Assembly (NCBI GenBank): GCA_001247695.2
Contig: LGRX02035259.1
Coordinates: forward strand, 1-26,023
Length of the DNA stretch: 26,023 nucleotides
Direction: 5' to 3'
Origin: Cymbomonas tetramitiformis
Lineage: Eukaryota > Chlorophyta > Pyramimonadophyceae > Pyramimonadales > Pyramimonadaceae
The notes below the pieces were generated by a model. The model saw nothing but the letters and a program-made list of their open reading frames with translations, did not search any database and was not told the DNA's origin. Positions 1 to 9,093 of the stretch are shown piece after piece. Position numbers and translations under genes: made by a program. Each line of letters starts with the position of its first letter. Position 1 is the first letter of the stretch.

Positions 1-3000
1 TTAAACTGTCTGCTCTCAAAGGCGATAGGTTGCAATCCATTTCCCACGTCTTGCATCAGTACTCCCCCTAGTGCCACTCCACTGGCGTCAGTTTGTACCA
101 CGAAAGGATGCCGTCCTTCGGCCGCCGCTTTCATATCGGGTAGCGCCAGAGTGGGGGAAGAACATAGCGCCTTCTTAATCTCCTCGAAAGCCCAACGCTG
201 CATGGGTCCCCATAGCCAAGCGACATCCCCTTTGGTGAGCTGAGTCAAGGGTTGTGCTACTTCAGAGAAGCCCAGCATGTACCGCCGGTAGTACCCAGCC
301 AACCCCAAAAATTGGCGCACATGCGTGGCGTTTTCCAGAGCGGGCCAGTCCCTGATGGCGGCCAGCTTGTCATGTTGAGTTTGACTTCCTTCCCGTGAGA
401 TCACGTGCCCCAGAAAGCGTATCTGGGTCTGCAATAGTTGACACTTAGACTCTTTGAGGTAGATACCCTGGTTCTCACAGACTTCGAGAAATTGCTGGAG
501 ATGTGAAAGATGCTCCTCAAAGGTGTTGCTGAAGAGGATACAATCGTCCAGGAATATTCTTACAAAAGGAAGATGTCCCAGAGCGCGCTGCATGCGTCTC
601 TGATAGCAGGAAGGACTGTTGGTCAACCCCATGGGCATCACCAACCACTCACACGAGCCATAGGGAGAAGTGAACGCCGTCTTTTCCACATCCTCAGACG
701 CCATAGCCATCTGCCAGAATCCATCGACCGCATCGAAGGAGGAGAAGTATTTGGCCCCATGCATGGAGTCGAACAACTGCTGAATGTCGGGAAGTGGATA
801 TTTGTCCTTGACAGTCAGGCTGTTGATGGCTCGGAAGTCGCAGACCATTCTGAGTACTTCAGGTTTCCCAGGCTTGGGAACCATCAGCACTGGTGCAGCA
901 AACGGACTTGAGGAAGGTCTGATGTAGCCCTTGCTCAGGAGTTCATCCAGGCGTTCTCGCAATTGAGTCAGCTCCACCATGGACATCTTGTAGGGCCTCT
1001 TAGCGGGCGCGATGCCATTCCATCCCTCTTGCAGTCTCACGTGGGCCACTTCATCTTTTCGCAGGGCGTCAAAGTTGGGCAGCGCTTCGCGAAATACTCG
1101 AGGTGAAAAGGACTCGATCAGCTCCTGAAACTTCTTTCTCCACTCGGGGGAGATTGAAGGGTCCTCCAAATTCTCGCTGGTGGCCACCGCTGATAACATC
1201 GAAGTCCCTACCAGAGGTGTCGCATAGGCCACTAAGATGTCGTGGGGTGTCGCGGCACTGTCCATTCCCGCATATCTGCGCCGATAGGCTTTGATCTCCT
1301 TGGTCGCTTGAGCCGCTGATAACATTACCATCGGTTCCAGAGCCATCGCGGTTCTCTCGCCTTTGTGTGTAGAGCTACGCCCTGGCGAACATCCCCGTAT
1401 CCGCACGGATTTGCCATGCTGGCGAAACTTGACTGATCCCCACCCATCATAGTCCAGCGTGACCGGCGAGAGGTGTCTCAACCACCTTCCTCCGAGTACA
1501 ATGTCCACCTTGATGCCCAAAGGAAGTACTCGCATCTTGATGACCTCGGAGTAAGTCCCCTCGGAAGTCTCGGCGGTCAGCTTGCCGTAAGCGACTTGCG
1601 CAGAGGTCTGCACTGACCCATCCGCGAGGGTAACGTTCAGCGGCATCCCATTAGCGCGAACTGTGAGGTTCAATCTCTTGACGCACTCACTGGAGATGAA
1701 TTCATCCGAGGCACCCGAATCCACCAGCACGCGCACTCGCTGTCCCTTCAGCAAGGCCCAGAACACCAATAGCAGCGTTCCCTCTTTGTCGCGAATCGCA
1801 GTCAGCTGACTGTCCTGGTTCCACATTACTTGACCATCGCGTCGCAGATGTGCACAGATGGCTGCTCGCACTGGGTGATGCAAAGGTACGCGCTGCTTAG
1901 ACCGGATAGGTCTTGTGCGCGGTGGTGCAGGCTGCGAGCGAGGATCCGGACCAAAGTACCATCCACCTTCCAGGTCGCGATCTGCTTGTAGCTGCCGCTC
2001 CTTAGCGCGTCGCTCTTGTCCCTGAGCGCGTCGTCTGGCGCGGCTCTGCGTGCGACTTTCCAGAGGGTAAGAGCGAAGAGGTTGGATGGACATCTTCTCC
2101 TCCTCTTCCTCCCCAGCGCTGTCTTCTGGTTCGGACTTTTGAGTGAACGAGGGGGGTTCTTCTTCCCGCGGTGCCGCCTGGGCGTTGGTGACGTTCGCTG
2201 GTGCTGCCACTGCTTCATTACGTTCCAGGATCGGCCGCAGACGATGGCGTTGCTGTTTCTGAATGGTCAGTAGCAGTTCCAGGTGGGTTTCCTCCTGGAT
2301 GGTTTTCAGGGGAGTCGGCTCCCCTCCTTCTGTCACCGTTGTCAGCACACTTGGGTTGTTCTCCGATCTGGCGGCGGCCAGCTGTCGCTCCATCAACTGC
2401 TGCGTGAAGTTGAGCGACCGCGGGGAGTCCTCGAGGTCAGAAATGTCCCCAGAAGTTGCGGGCTGAGAACTGGATGGAGATAAGGTCAAATCCAGAGTTG
2501 TCGCGGGATTCGCATCTGATGGTTCCGCTGAGTCCAGGGAGAGTGAATCGCCACTTGCTGTTGAGGGTAGAGCCAGGTGAGCAGCCTCCTCCGCTGCTTC
2601 CCTTTCTCGCTGGTTCCATTGGTGCACCCTGTATAGACTGCACCATGCGTCTGGAATTCCTACATCTCCACCAGAACCTGGGATTGTACCGCACTCGGTC
2701 TCCAGAGATAGCTGAACTGCTCCTTCGGTTATCGTTAGGTCAGGGGTGACCTTCCCATGCCATCTGTACCAGCGGCGGCGATATCTGCGCCACCCTTCTG
2801 GTACCCATGCATTTCTCCATTTCTCATTCTCCTTTACCAGCGCTGCCGCGGCCATGTGCTCCGGGTGCGTCAGCTCTCTCCAAGCACGCGTGCGATCCGC
2901 CAGTGACTCTGCTCGAAGTCCTGGTGGTTCATCTCCCAGCCTCGTAACCTCTGCCTCATGCTGCAGTCGGTCTCGTACCGTCTTCGGAGTTCTGCTGCGA

Positions 3001-4004
3001 GGTTTTCCAGTGCGCTTGCGCGCTGCGCTCGTAGTGCTCTCTGCGCTTAAGGACGCCCTCTCTGCCAAGGCTGGACACGCTGCTGGTCGAGACGTCGAAG
3101 GAAACACCTCAGGTCGAAGTTTAAAAGGTGGGGGTTCTGAAGCTGGGCCAGTTTTTGAAGTTCCACCCCCTTCCTCCCCACTGTCGTCCAGAGGGTGTGA
3201 AACCGCGGGCAGCGTTACATCCTGAATCCGCTGCCTCAAGGCTCGCATACGCTCCACCGGAGCTTTTCTCGGTACCCGCGGTCGAGGAGTGTTCCGCCAG
3301 GGGGTGTTGAGTGGGTTGAAGGTCCACTGGGTCTCCTCTTCCTGACCATCATCCTCATCCAGTGCTGCCAGTACTGATGCCTCAGGGTTAGGGTTAGGGT
3401 TAGGGGTAGGGTTAGGGTTAGGGTCTGTGGGGTCAACGCGGGGCGTTTCGCCACGCTCGCGTTGTGGAGCCCGACGGCGATCACCAGTTCCAAGGGAGCG
3501 ATCTACACTGAACATAACGGGAGGCATGGAGCGCTCAGGCGACGAAGTGGGTGACCTTCGTGGCGACCGCTGATGGCGCCGGGACACTAAGTGATGTTCT
3601 CGCCGGCCCTGCTCAGTGGAAAGGTTCGCTGTGTAAACCGCGGTACTGGTCAACGAGGGTTCATCCCGTAGGGTTCTGGTTCTGTCGAGATGGCGCTGTC
3701 GCCTCTGATCGGCAGACCAGGTGAATCCGTACCCTCGAGCGGCCAGAGGGTTGGGGGGTGGCGGAGGCTCTTTCTGGATATTCCCCCGGTTGTGGGCGAA
3801 GGCTGTACTCCTTGCCCAGGGGCGGTTACCCATACCGCCCTGTCGCCGGCGTCCCGCCGGCAGGAAGACACTCAGTCCTCCTCTTCCGCAGATTGCTGAC
3901 CCGAGGAGGACACTGCGGCCGATTCCTCGTTCTGAAAATACTCCAGCGCTTCCGCTTCCTCTTCCAAATCCTCCCATTCTGTTTCCAGCGCTGCGATATG
4001 AGAT
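1..4004 (-). CDS. pol: Pol polyprotein: retropepsin, reverse transcriptase, start of RNase H (partial)
   Basis: I walked this frame codon by codon. It is open from the TGA at 4005-4007 down to the left edge, at least 1334 codons. Seen in order: a Pro/Arg/Ser-rich leader; a retropepsin active site VLVDSGAS at about 1707-1730 with the partner motif IVLGGRWL near 1479-1502; the reverse transcriptase fingers motif FAAPVLMVPKPG near 900; the palm motif SSFDAVDGFWQMAM near 720-760; the catalytic FLDD at 543-554; FLGLAGYYRRYM near 270-310; and the RNase H start QTDASG near 90-105. These are standard Ty3/gypsy blocks. The product copies the element's RNA into DNA; integrase would follow to the left. 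The protease motif sits about 760 codons into the frame, an unusually long leader. Translation probably starts in or after gag, since the frame lies at -1 relative to gag. The first in-frame ATGs are at 3977 and 3833. Confidence 0.92.
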   Translation of the reverse strand, partial: MSYRSAGNRMGGFGRGSGSAGVFSERGIGRSVLLGSAICGRGGLSVFLPAGRRRQGGMGNRPWARSTAFAHNRGNIQKEPPPPPNPLAARGYGFTWSADQRRQRHLDRTRTLRDEPSLTSTAVYTANLSTEQGRREHHLVSRRHQRSPRRSPTSSPERSMPPVMFSVDRSLGTGDRRRAPQRERGETPRVDPTDPNPNPTPNPNPNPEASVLAALDEDDGQEEETQWTFNPLNTPWRNTPRPRVPRKAPVERMRALRQRIQDVTLPAVSHPLDDSGEEGGGTSKTGPASEPPPFKLRPEVFPSTSRPAACPALAERASLSAESTTSAARKRTGKPRSRTPKTVRDRLQHEAEVTRLGDEPPGLRAESLADRTRAWRELTHPEHMAAAALVKENEKWRNAWVPEGWRRYRRRWYRWHGKVTPDLTITEGAVQLSLETECGTIPGSGGDVGIPDAWCSLYRVHQWNQREREAAEEAAHLALPSTASGDSLSLDSAEPSDANPATTLDLTLSPSSSQPATSGDISDLEDSPRSLNFTQQLMERQLAAARSENNPSVLTTVTEGGEPTPLKTIQEETHLELLLTIQKQQRHRLRPILERNEAVAAPANVTNAQAAPREEEPPSFTQKSEPEDSAGEEEEEKMSIQPLRSYPLESRTQSRARRRAQGQERRAKERQLQADRDLEGGWYFGPDPRSQPAPPRTRPIRSKQRVPLHHPVRAAICAHLRRDGQVMWNQDSQLTAIRDKEGTLLLVFWALLKGQRVRVLVDSGASDEFISSECVKRLNLTVRANGMPLNVTLADGSVQTSAQVAYGKLTAETSEGTYSEVIKMRVLPLGIKVDIVLGGRWLRHLSPVTLDYDGWGSVKFRQHGKSVRIRGCSPGRSSTHKGERTAMALEPMVMLSAAQATKEIKAYRRRYAGMDSAATPHDILVAYATPLVGTSMLSAVATSENLEDPSISPEWRKKFQELIESFSPRVFREALPNFDALRKDEVAHVRLQEGWNGIAPAKRPYKMSMVELTQLRERLDELLSKGYIRPSSSPFAAPVLMVPKPGKPEVLRMVCDFRAINSLTVKDKYPLPDIQQLFDSMHGAKYFSSFDAVDGFWQMAMASEDVEKTAFTSPYGSCEWLVMPMGLTNSPSCYQRRMQRALGHLPFVRIFLDDCILFSNTFEEHLSHLQQFLEVCENQGIYLKESKCQLLQTQIRFLGHVISREGSQTQHDKLAAIRDWPALENATHVRQFLGLAGYYRRYMLGFSEVAQPLTQLTKGDVAWLWGPMQRWAFEEIKKALCSSPTLALPDMKAAAEGRHPFVVQTDASGVALGGVLMQDVGNGLQPIAFESRQF
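3385..3423 (+). repeat. Telomere-like (TTAGGG)n array inside pol
   Basis: Six GGGTTA-type units plus a terminal GGG, with one GGGGTA variant, lie entirely within the pol reading frame. On the coding strand they read CCCTAA and give an alternating Pro-Asn stretch with one Pro-Thr. The array length keeps pol open. Confidence 0.9.
3872..4004 (-). other. gag/pol overlap, pol in the -1 frame
   Basis: The pol frame opens at 4004 and gag stops at 3872, giving 133 nt read in two frames. The phase corresponds to a -1 shift, the usual arrangement for programmed ribosomal frameshifting. I checked each gag-phase heptamer here and found none of the canonical X XXY YYZ form; the nearest is the TTT codon around 3938, which lacks a matching second codon. 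Expression by an unusual slip site, by reinitiation or by splicing remains open. Confidence 0.7.
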
Positions 4005-7000
4005 TCATTTGCAGCGCGGCGACGTGCCAAACGAGCTGGGGCGTCAGCAATCCAGGCTCGTTTCTTGGCCTCGTCGGGACAGTTAGCCCATAAATGGGAG
4101 TCAGAGTTGCAGACGTAACATCGGCGTGGCGGCCTGGTCAATCCCGCCGGGCTGGGCGGCACGGCGTGCTGCACCCTGAGGTCGGCGGGGTCGGGGTCAG
4201 TAGCATCTTCCTCCCCAGCGTCCTGCACGGCGTTAAGTCTGGAGGACGAGCGACCATTCCTCCAGGCAGGACTTCGGTTCGCAGGTGCTGAGACGGGAGA
4301 TGTTCGTGCTGCGGTCAGAGCTTCACTGCGCTCCAATTTGGTGGCCACAGTGATGATATGCTGCAGCGCGGTGGATCCGGGATGATTACTTTCCCAATCC
4401 GCTGGACTTTGCAGATCCAACCGATCCTCAATAAGGCGATCCATGACAGCTTGCTTCAGTCGCAGTCCAGACCAGAACTGATATAATAGCTGCTGTTGGC
4501 TGATGGCGTGGCGGTTGGGCATGGCGTCTGCCAATAACTGGACTACCTCGTGCCAGGATACCAGACGAGTAGCGAACAAACGCGCAGTCTCTTCTCGTCG
4601 CTGCGCCATGCGCATCACTGTCCCCGCTAGTCCTACCAGCGCGATGTCATCCAGTACGCTCCTGGCTACGTCGGCTAGGAAAGGCGCCAAAGTGGCGTAA
4701 CGCCGGTTCCAGGCCTCCGAGTTCATCATCCCACCTTGCTTGAGAAAAGTTAGGGATCGCGGCTGTAGTTTGCGTTGAGCCACTTCCTTCAAGATCTCCG
4801 GCATGGTGATCATGGTTAGGTCTAGGCGATAAGCACTCATGCGACCCAGGGCGAAGGTGACTACGCCCATTGACAGAAAATTGACCAGCGCTTCAGAAAA
4901 AGGTGGAAGCGCGGCAATATCTGCGTCAGTGGTGATTAGGTCAGCGGAGGAGGGGTACATAGGAATGTCTCTGATCAGCTTGAGCACATCAGCCACTGTC
5001 TTGGATTCTCGGTAGACATCACTTGGGGAAGCCGCTCCCATAAGATCGTGGTGCCCTGGGAATTGAGAAAGGCGGTGGTCTACTGGCAGGAGTCCCGGGG
5101 CCGCTGGCAAGGAATTTCCAGGCGATCTGTACTCTGCTGCGCTGGGAACACCAGAGGGAAACCGATTGACGCCCAGTCTAGCCGGGACTGTGGCGGGAGT
5201 TGGTTGGTTGCCAGCCGCCATTCCTCTAAACAAGTACGCCTCGGAAGATGAAAATGCTGCCCAGATTTGGAGTCCCAGGGGGTCAAATTCTGTCAGCTCG
5301 GACTCTAAGGCATTTTCCGCGATGGTTACCCATGAGTACAAGGGCAGGCGTCTCTGCTGAGTTCCAGTACGGCTTTCCGCGCAACGCCGCGCTTCATCCA
5401 CTTGCGTTTTCTCCACTTCCAGAGAGAAAGCGTCACTGTCCTCAATCTCAGTCAGGCGCACAGGAGTATGCACTGACCCATGCTGCGCCAGGTCTTGGAT
5501 GTCCACTCCGATGTGCCGCATAGTCATCCAAATCCGATTGGTATCGGTTATGAAGTGACTGGCGCTTCCAGGCATGGTTGGCAGTCGGTAAGAGTATTGC
5601 GCCTCAGCGCCGTGGCTGACAGTAACTGCGGAGGAAGAGGACAGGTGATTTCTCAACCAGAAGGAGGCTCCTTCTAAAGTCCATAACAACACGTCTAGAC
5701 GCCGGTGTCGTGGTTCACCATTGTCTGAAGGCGGGGGCGTGTTTCCTGGTGACGGTTGATCAGGCTCAGCGGAGTCAGAGGGCGATGAGCCGGTAGCCGG
5801 TGGATCTGGCTGAAATGGTGCCGGCGCCGGATGAGCCGGCGCCGGAGCCGGCTGGGCCGGTGCTGGAGCCGGTTGAGCCGGTGCGGGAACCGGTTGAGCC
5901 GGTGCTGGTACCAGCCAGGGACCTGATCCAGCTGCTGGCGCCGGTGCACCTGGTAAACCGCTCGCCCATCCTAAGGTGTGCTGGTAGGGCGTCATAGGTG
6001 GAGCGCCGACTGCTGGTAGAACTGAAGTCAGATGTGGATAGTGTTGGAGCACTTGCTGATGCAGATTTTGCATGTACTCTGATACCTCTAACATCATCTG
6101 ATTCTGCATTAGGGATTGATGCTGAGAGTTCAGTGCGGAGACAGAGGCATCTGAGGGCGTTCTGGCTGAGGCGGGGTCAGAGAAGAGTGCTCTGCGCTGT
6201 TCTGCCAGGCGCTGCTGGTTCTGTTCCCATCTCTGATGGCGCCTCTCCCGGCGCGAAAGCTGGTTCACTGAGTCTGAGTTCAGAGGTAAGTTTCTGACTG
6301 GAATTCTGCTGAGGACATCTGCTTGAGAAGGGGGGTCGATGACTGGTAGGTTGCAGTTAAGATGCGGCTGGTAGGCTGCGATTCCAATGCTACGCCTGAG
6401 TGCGAGGTCTGCGTAACTGACTGAGCTGACTGGCTGCTCCGTAGTTGTTGAGGTCAGCGAGGTAGTCAAAGGTCTGGACTCGCGGTTCAACAGGGACTCG
6501 GGCATATCCGTAGTTGTTGAGGTCAGCGAGGTAGTCAAAGGTCTGGACTCGCGGTTCAACAGGGACTCGGGCATATCCGTAGTTGTTGAGGTCAGCGAGG
6601 TAGTCAAAGGTCTGGACTCGCAGTTCAACAGGGACTCGAGCATATCCGTAACCGTAGCCGCCTCCGTAGTCGCCTGAGTCAGTGAGGGCGTCAGTGAAGT
6701 TGCCTCGCTGTCTATTTCGGACTCGAAAGTCACCGATAACCTTGCCATAGAGTCACCGATCACCTTAGGTTCTGTAACGGTATCGGTAATCGGTGAGGTC
6801 AGCGAATGCTCAGAACATGCTATGCTTATGTGGCGTGAGCCACCTGTCAAGCCGGAGCCACCTGTCCTCCCCGCTGCCCCCACCTCCCCGTAGCTTGTTG
6901 AGGAGGGAGTTGGATGCATTGAGTGTGCCATGAGTTCGCCAGCCATGCTTTGGTGCGTGTCCTCTGACCTCCCCGCTGCCCCCACACCCCCTTGGTTAGG

Positions 7001-7987
7001 GCGCGGAGTCCAGGCGAGATTCTCACCCGGCTGCTGGCGCTTTCGCCAGTTGGCCACATCAGAGCGGGAAGGAAATTGACGAAGTCCTGGTTTCTGCTCA
7101 TTCGCCTCATTCTGCATGTCCTGCTCACATGCTGCAATTTTGACCTCGGTCATTTCGCGCACGGCGATCGGGTCGCGAGGTGGTCGGTCAGCCGGTAGAG
7201 GTTGTCCCACAGAGGCTGCTCCCGCGGACTCAGCCTGAAGCGCGTTCTCGCTGAATGGCGTGGGCAGCTGGCCGTGCGGGGAGGTCATCACCGTAGCTCC
7301 AGACCAAGTGTGTGGAGTCCTGTAGGGGTTCAAAGGACTTCGCGGTCTTGGAGCTGGAGGACTCATGTCGCGCGTCCGTGGTGGGCTCCTGCGGCGCGGC
7401 GGTGGCGGGGTCCGGTCTCGAGTCCGAAGCGGGCTTCGCTGGCGCGGAGCTGGAGGGCTCAGGTCGCGGCTTCCTGGCAATCGCAGGATGCCAGGGGAAG
7501 GAGAGGTCAAGTTGACATACCGCTGGGGAGTCGCCCTCATGTTTCGCCCTGCACCAGGGGTGTCAACAGTCAGCACCCTTGGTGACGCCGCTCTTGCATG
7601 ACGCAGGGGCGGATTAGGGCGCGGTTTAGGTACCGTTACAGCCTCCTCCAGGGAAGGTGTCACACAAGCGGTTCCAGAGTCCAGAGCCAGAGGAGTCACG
7701 CTGTTAAACTCAGTAGCATCAGCTGACAGGGTCGACTTCTTCTTGGGAATCTGGAAGCTTGGCGCACCTGCTGCTGTCGCAGCCGGTGGCGGCTGACCCG
7801 GAGAGGGCGCCTTGTAGGTGCCCTTCGCCCCCTTGCCAGTGGTCCCAGTGGCGGCGGCACCTCTCGTGCTGCGCTGGCTGGCCTGTCGTCCCCTTGTACG
7901 CCGAGGAGTCGACGTAGGCGACGTTGGAGGTGAGCGTCCCGTGTTAGCGTTTTGCATCATGTCGAAATTAAGAGTGACAAAGTGCAA
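3872..7987 (-). CDS. gag: Gag polyprotein with CCHC zinc knuckle
   Basis: A 1371-codon frame starting at ATG 7987, with a second in-frame start about ten codons later, and ending in TGA at 3872. Gag forms the virus-like particle and packages the element RNA. Residues 1-250 are basic and rich in Pro, Arg and Ser, with RSPxRTRD-type repeats. Residues about 447-515 hold three 23-residue tandem repeats, and about 690-725 hold PAPAQP repeats. A capsid-like, mostly helical stretch follows at about 990-1230, and a CX2CX4HX4C knuckle lies at residues 1290-1303 (4079-4120). The tail is strongly acidic. The length is well above the few hundred residues usual for Ty3/gypsy gag; the excess is the low-complexity N-terminal half. 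The knuckle, the position before pol and the shared strand make the assignment firm. The capsid boundary is inferred. Confidence 0.88.
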   Translation of the reverse strand: MHFVTLNFDMMQNANTGRSPPTSPTSTPRRTRGRQASQRSTRGAAATGTTGKGAKGTYKAPSPGQPPPAATAAGAPSFQIPKKKSTLSADATEFNSVTPLALDSGTACVTPSLEEAVTVPKPRPNPPLRHARAASPRVLTVDTPGAGRNMRATPQRYVNLTSPSPGILRLPGSRDLSPPAPRQRSPLRTRDRTPPPPRRRSPPRTRDMSPPAPRPRSPLNPYRTPHTWSGATVMTSPHGQLPTPFSENALQAESAGAASVGQPLPADRPPRDPIAVREMTEVKIAACEQDMQNEANEQKPGLRQFPSRSDVANWRKRQQPGENLAWTPRPNQGGVGAAGRSEDTHQSMAGELMAHSMHPTPSSTSYGEVGAAGRTGGSGLTGGSRHISIACSEHSLTSPITDTVTEPKVIGDSMARLSVTFESEIDSEATSLTPSLTQATTEAATVTDMLESLLNCESRPLTTSLTSTTTDMPESLLNRESRPLTTSLTSTTTDMPESLLNRESRPLTTSLTSTTTEQPVSSVSYADLALRRSIGIAAYQPHLNCNLPVIDPPSQADVLSRIPVRNLPLNSDSVNQLSRRERRHQRWEQNQQRLAEQRRALFSDPASARTPSDASVSALNSQHQSLMQNQMMLEVSEYMQNLHQQVLQHYPHLTSVLPAVGAPPMTPYQHTLGWASGLPGAPAPAAGSGPWLVPAPAQPVPAPAQPAPAPAQPAPAPAHPAPAPFQPDPPATGSSPSDSAEPDQPSPGNTPPPSDNGEPRHRRLDVLLWTLEGASFWLRNHLSSSSAVTVSHGAEAQYSYRLPTMPGSASHFITDTNRIWMTMRHIGVDIQDLAQHGSVHTPVRLTEIEDSDAFSLEVEKTQVDEARRCAESRTGTQQRRLPLYSWVTIAENALESELTEFDPLGLQIWAAFSSSEAYLFRGMAAGNQPTPATVPARLGVNRFPSGVPSAAEYRSPGNSLPAAPGLLPVDHRLSQFPGHHDLMGAASPSDVYRESKTVADVLKLIRDIPMYPSSADLITTDADIAALPPFSEALVNFLSMGVVTFALGRMSAYRLDLTMITMPEILKEVAQRKLQPRSLTFLKQGGMMNSEAWNRRYATLAPFLADVARSVLDDIALVGLAGTVMRMAQRREETARLFATRLVSWHEVVQLLADAMPNRHAISQQQLLYQFWSGLRLKQAVMDRLIEDRLDLQSPADWESNHPGSTALQHIITVATKLERSEALTAARTSPVSAPANRSPAWRNGRSSSRLNAVQDAGEEDATDPDPADLRVQHAVPPSPAGLTRPPRRCYVCNSDSHLWANCPDEAKKRAWIADAPARLARRRAANESHIAALETEWEDLEEEAEALEYFQNEESAAVSSSGQQSAEEED
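5811..5914 (-). repeat. 21-bp tandem repeat coding PAPAQP units in gag
   Basis: About five degenerate copies of a GC-rich 21-bp unit give heptapeptides of the VPAPAQP/APAPAHP kind. Every copy keeps the gag frame. The stretch is probably a flexible linker before the capsid region. Confidence 0.75.
6441..6647 (-). repeat. Three tandem 69-bp repeats in gag
   Basis: Units begin at 6441, 6510 and 6579. They are almost identical, and each codes 23 residues containing ESLLNRESRPLTTSLTSTT. The near-identity indicates a recent in-frame expansion. A diverged partial unit follows on the right. Confidence 0.92.
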
Positions 7988-9093
7988 ATCTGACCGTTGG
8001 GGAAGTCAAATCTGTCCAATTTGGCAAATCCCCCCAGAACACTCAGAAAAATATTTCCTTGTAGCAGTGGAAGTCGTGGTGAATAACGAAATATGCTTTC
8101 CAGAGTGAAATGCAAGTTTTGGTGGCCAAATTTCAAAAATGGAGTGTCGATCGGCAGTTTGGCTAATTTCTTCTTGGCGGCCATCCCGGAGCAATCCAGA
8201 CTAATTGGCCAGGACCCAGTATTGGAGACTATTTTTTTTCCTTCAAAGGATATAAAAAAAATGGAAAACTATCCTTCTGGGCTCCCGTTTCCTTCTATGT
8301 AGTCTGCTGGGCTCAAATTGGTCTAATTTTTGCTCTGCCGTGCCGGTTGGCCATCCGAATTTAAAATGTAGCGATCTATGAGGACCCAGGTCTCGGGGCC
8401 AGGTTCCAAACGACAAAAAACTATCAAGAAACGTCTAGAATTTTTGTGCCTACGTTAAAACGGTCTCCGAGGTCCTCTTTTTCTCAATCTGCCACTGATC
8501 CACTTTTCACTCTCCGTTCGGGTCAATCTGGCTGTTAATCCCGGTAAATCTGAGTTGCTGGCGGCTTCTTTTCCCACTTTCTGACCACTTTGCAGCATAA
8601 CAGTTTTGAAAAATCGCCTGTTTGCATGCAGGGTGAAAGTCAGGGGGCAAAAAGGGCGCAGAGCAATACCACTTCCAAGTGAAGACTTCTTGAGCACGTG
8701 ACTGTATCCGAGCCTGAGCTCAAGGGTCAGTCAGAGGTAAATCTTGCTTCAATCTTGGGGCACAGGTCCGTAGTCGGCAATTTTGCAGTGTACAAAATTG
8801 CAATGTTCTAGATAAACAGTTGAACAAGGCTACAATTCAAGCAATTGCAATATCTTTATGGCAGGAAAGATTGACCAGTATTTTAACAGGTTGAGCAACA
8901 GCTCCTCCAAATAGTTACTTCAAGTTAGAACAGCCTCCAAATGGGCAATATTCAAGTCTTATACTTTCAAGGCGCGCAGTTCATATTCTCTAATCGATCT
9001 GTCCCATGTCGGCTGGCATATCATCATCTGCCACCTATACAAATCCTAATCAGAGAATCTGCATTTTGACAATCCTAATCAAGACAGTTGATT
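7988..9093. other. Upstream of gag: expected 5' LTR and leader, ends not identified
   Basis: The 5' LTR and primer binding site of the retrotransposon should lie here. I looked for a CCA-ended tRNA-like sequence next to a TG...CA boundary and found none I trust. Small ORFs in the stretch look incidental. An AATCCTAATCA motif occurs twice near 9045-9080. Comparison with the 3' LTR, left of the window, would settle the limits. Confidence 0.4.

Larger units (their letters stand above)
1..7987 (-). mobile_element. Ty3/gypsy-type LTR retrotransposon, internal region, cut by the left edge
   Basis: The minus strand carries gag (7987 to 3872) and then pol (4004 to beyond position 1), in the order and orientation of an LTR retrotransposon. 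Protease lies before reverse transcriptase and RNase H. Integrase should follow outside the window, so the Ty3/gypsy assignment rests on the character of the reverse transcriptase and on the usual protease-RT-RNase H order. No stop or frameshift interrupts either frame, which suggests a young and possibly autonomous copy. The 3' LTR is outside the window and the 5' LTR was not delimited, so LTR divergence cannot be used to date it. Confidence 0.9.

Noticed and set aside
510..911. Plus-strand ORF of 133 codons
   Set aside because: It lies opposite the reverse transcriptase of pol and has no independent support.
3385..3423. Chromosome end or interstitial telomere
   Set aside because: Only six units lie inside an intact coding frame, so this is not a chromosome end.
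1826..3493. Several ORFs of 60-160 codons on both strands
   Set aside because: All overlap the continuous pol frame in other phases and have skewed, arginine- or proline-rich composition expected of shadow frames.
3650..3871. In-frame extension of gag past its TGA
   Set aside because: The frame continues 73 codons after the stop, but pol is in another phase here, so readthrough would not reach pol.
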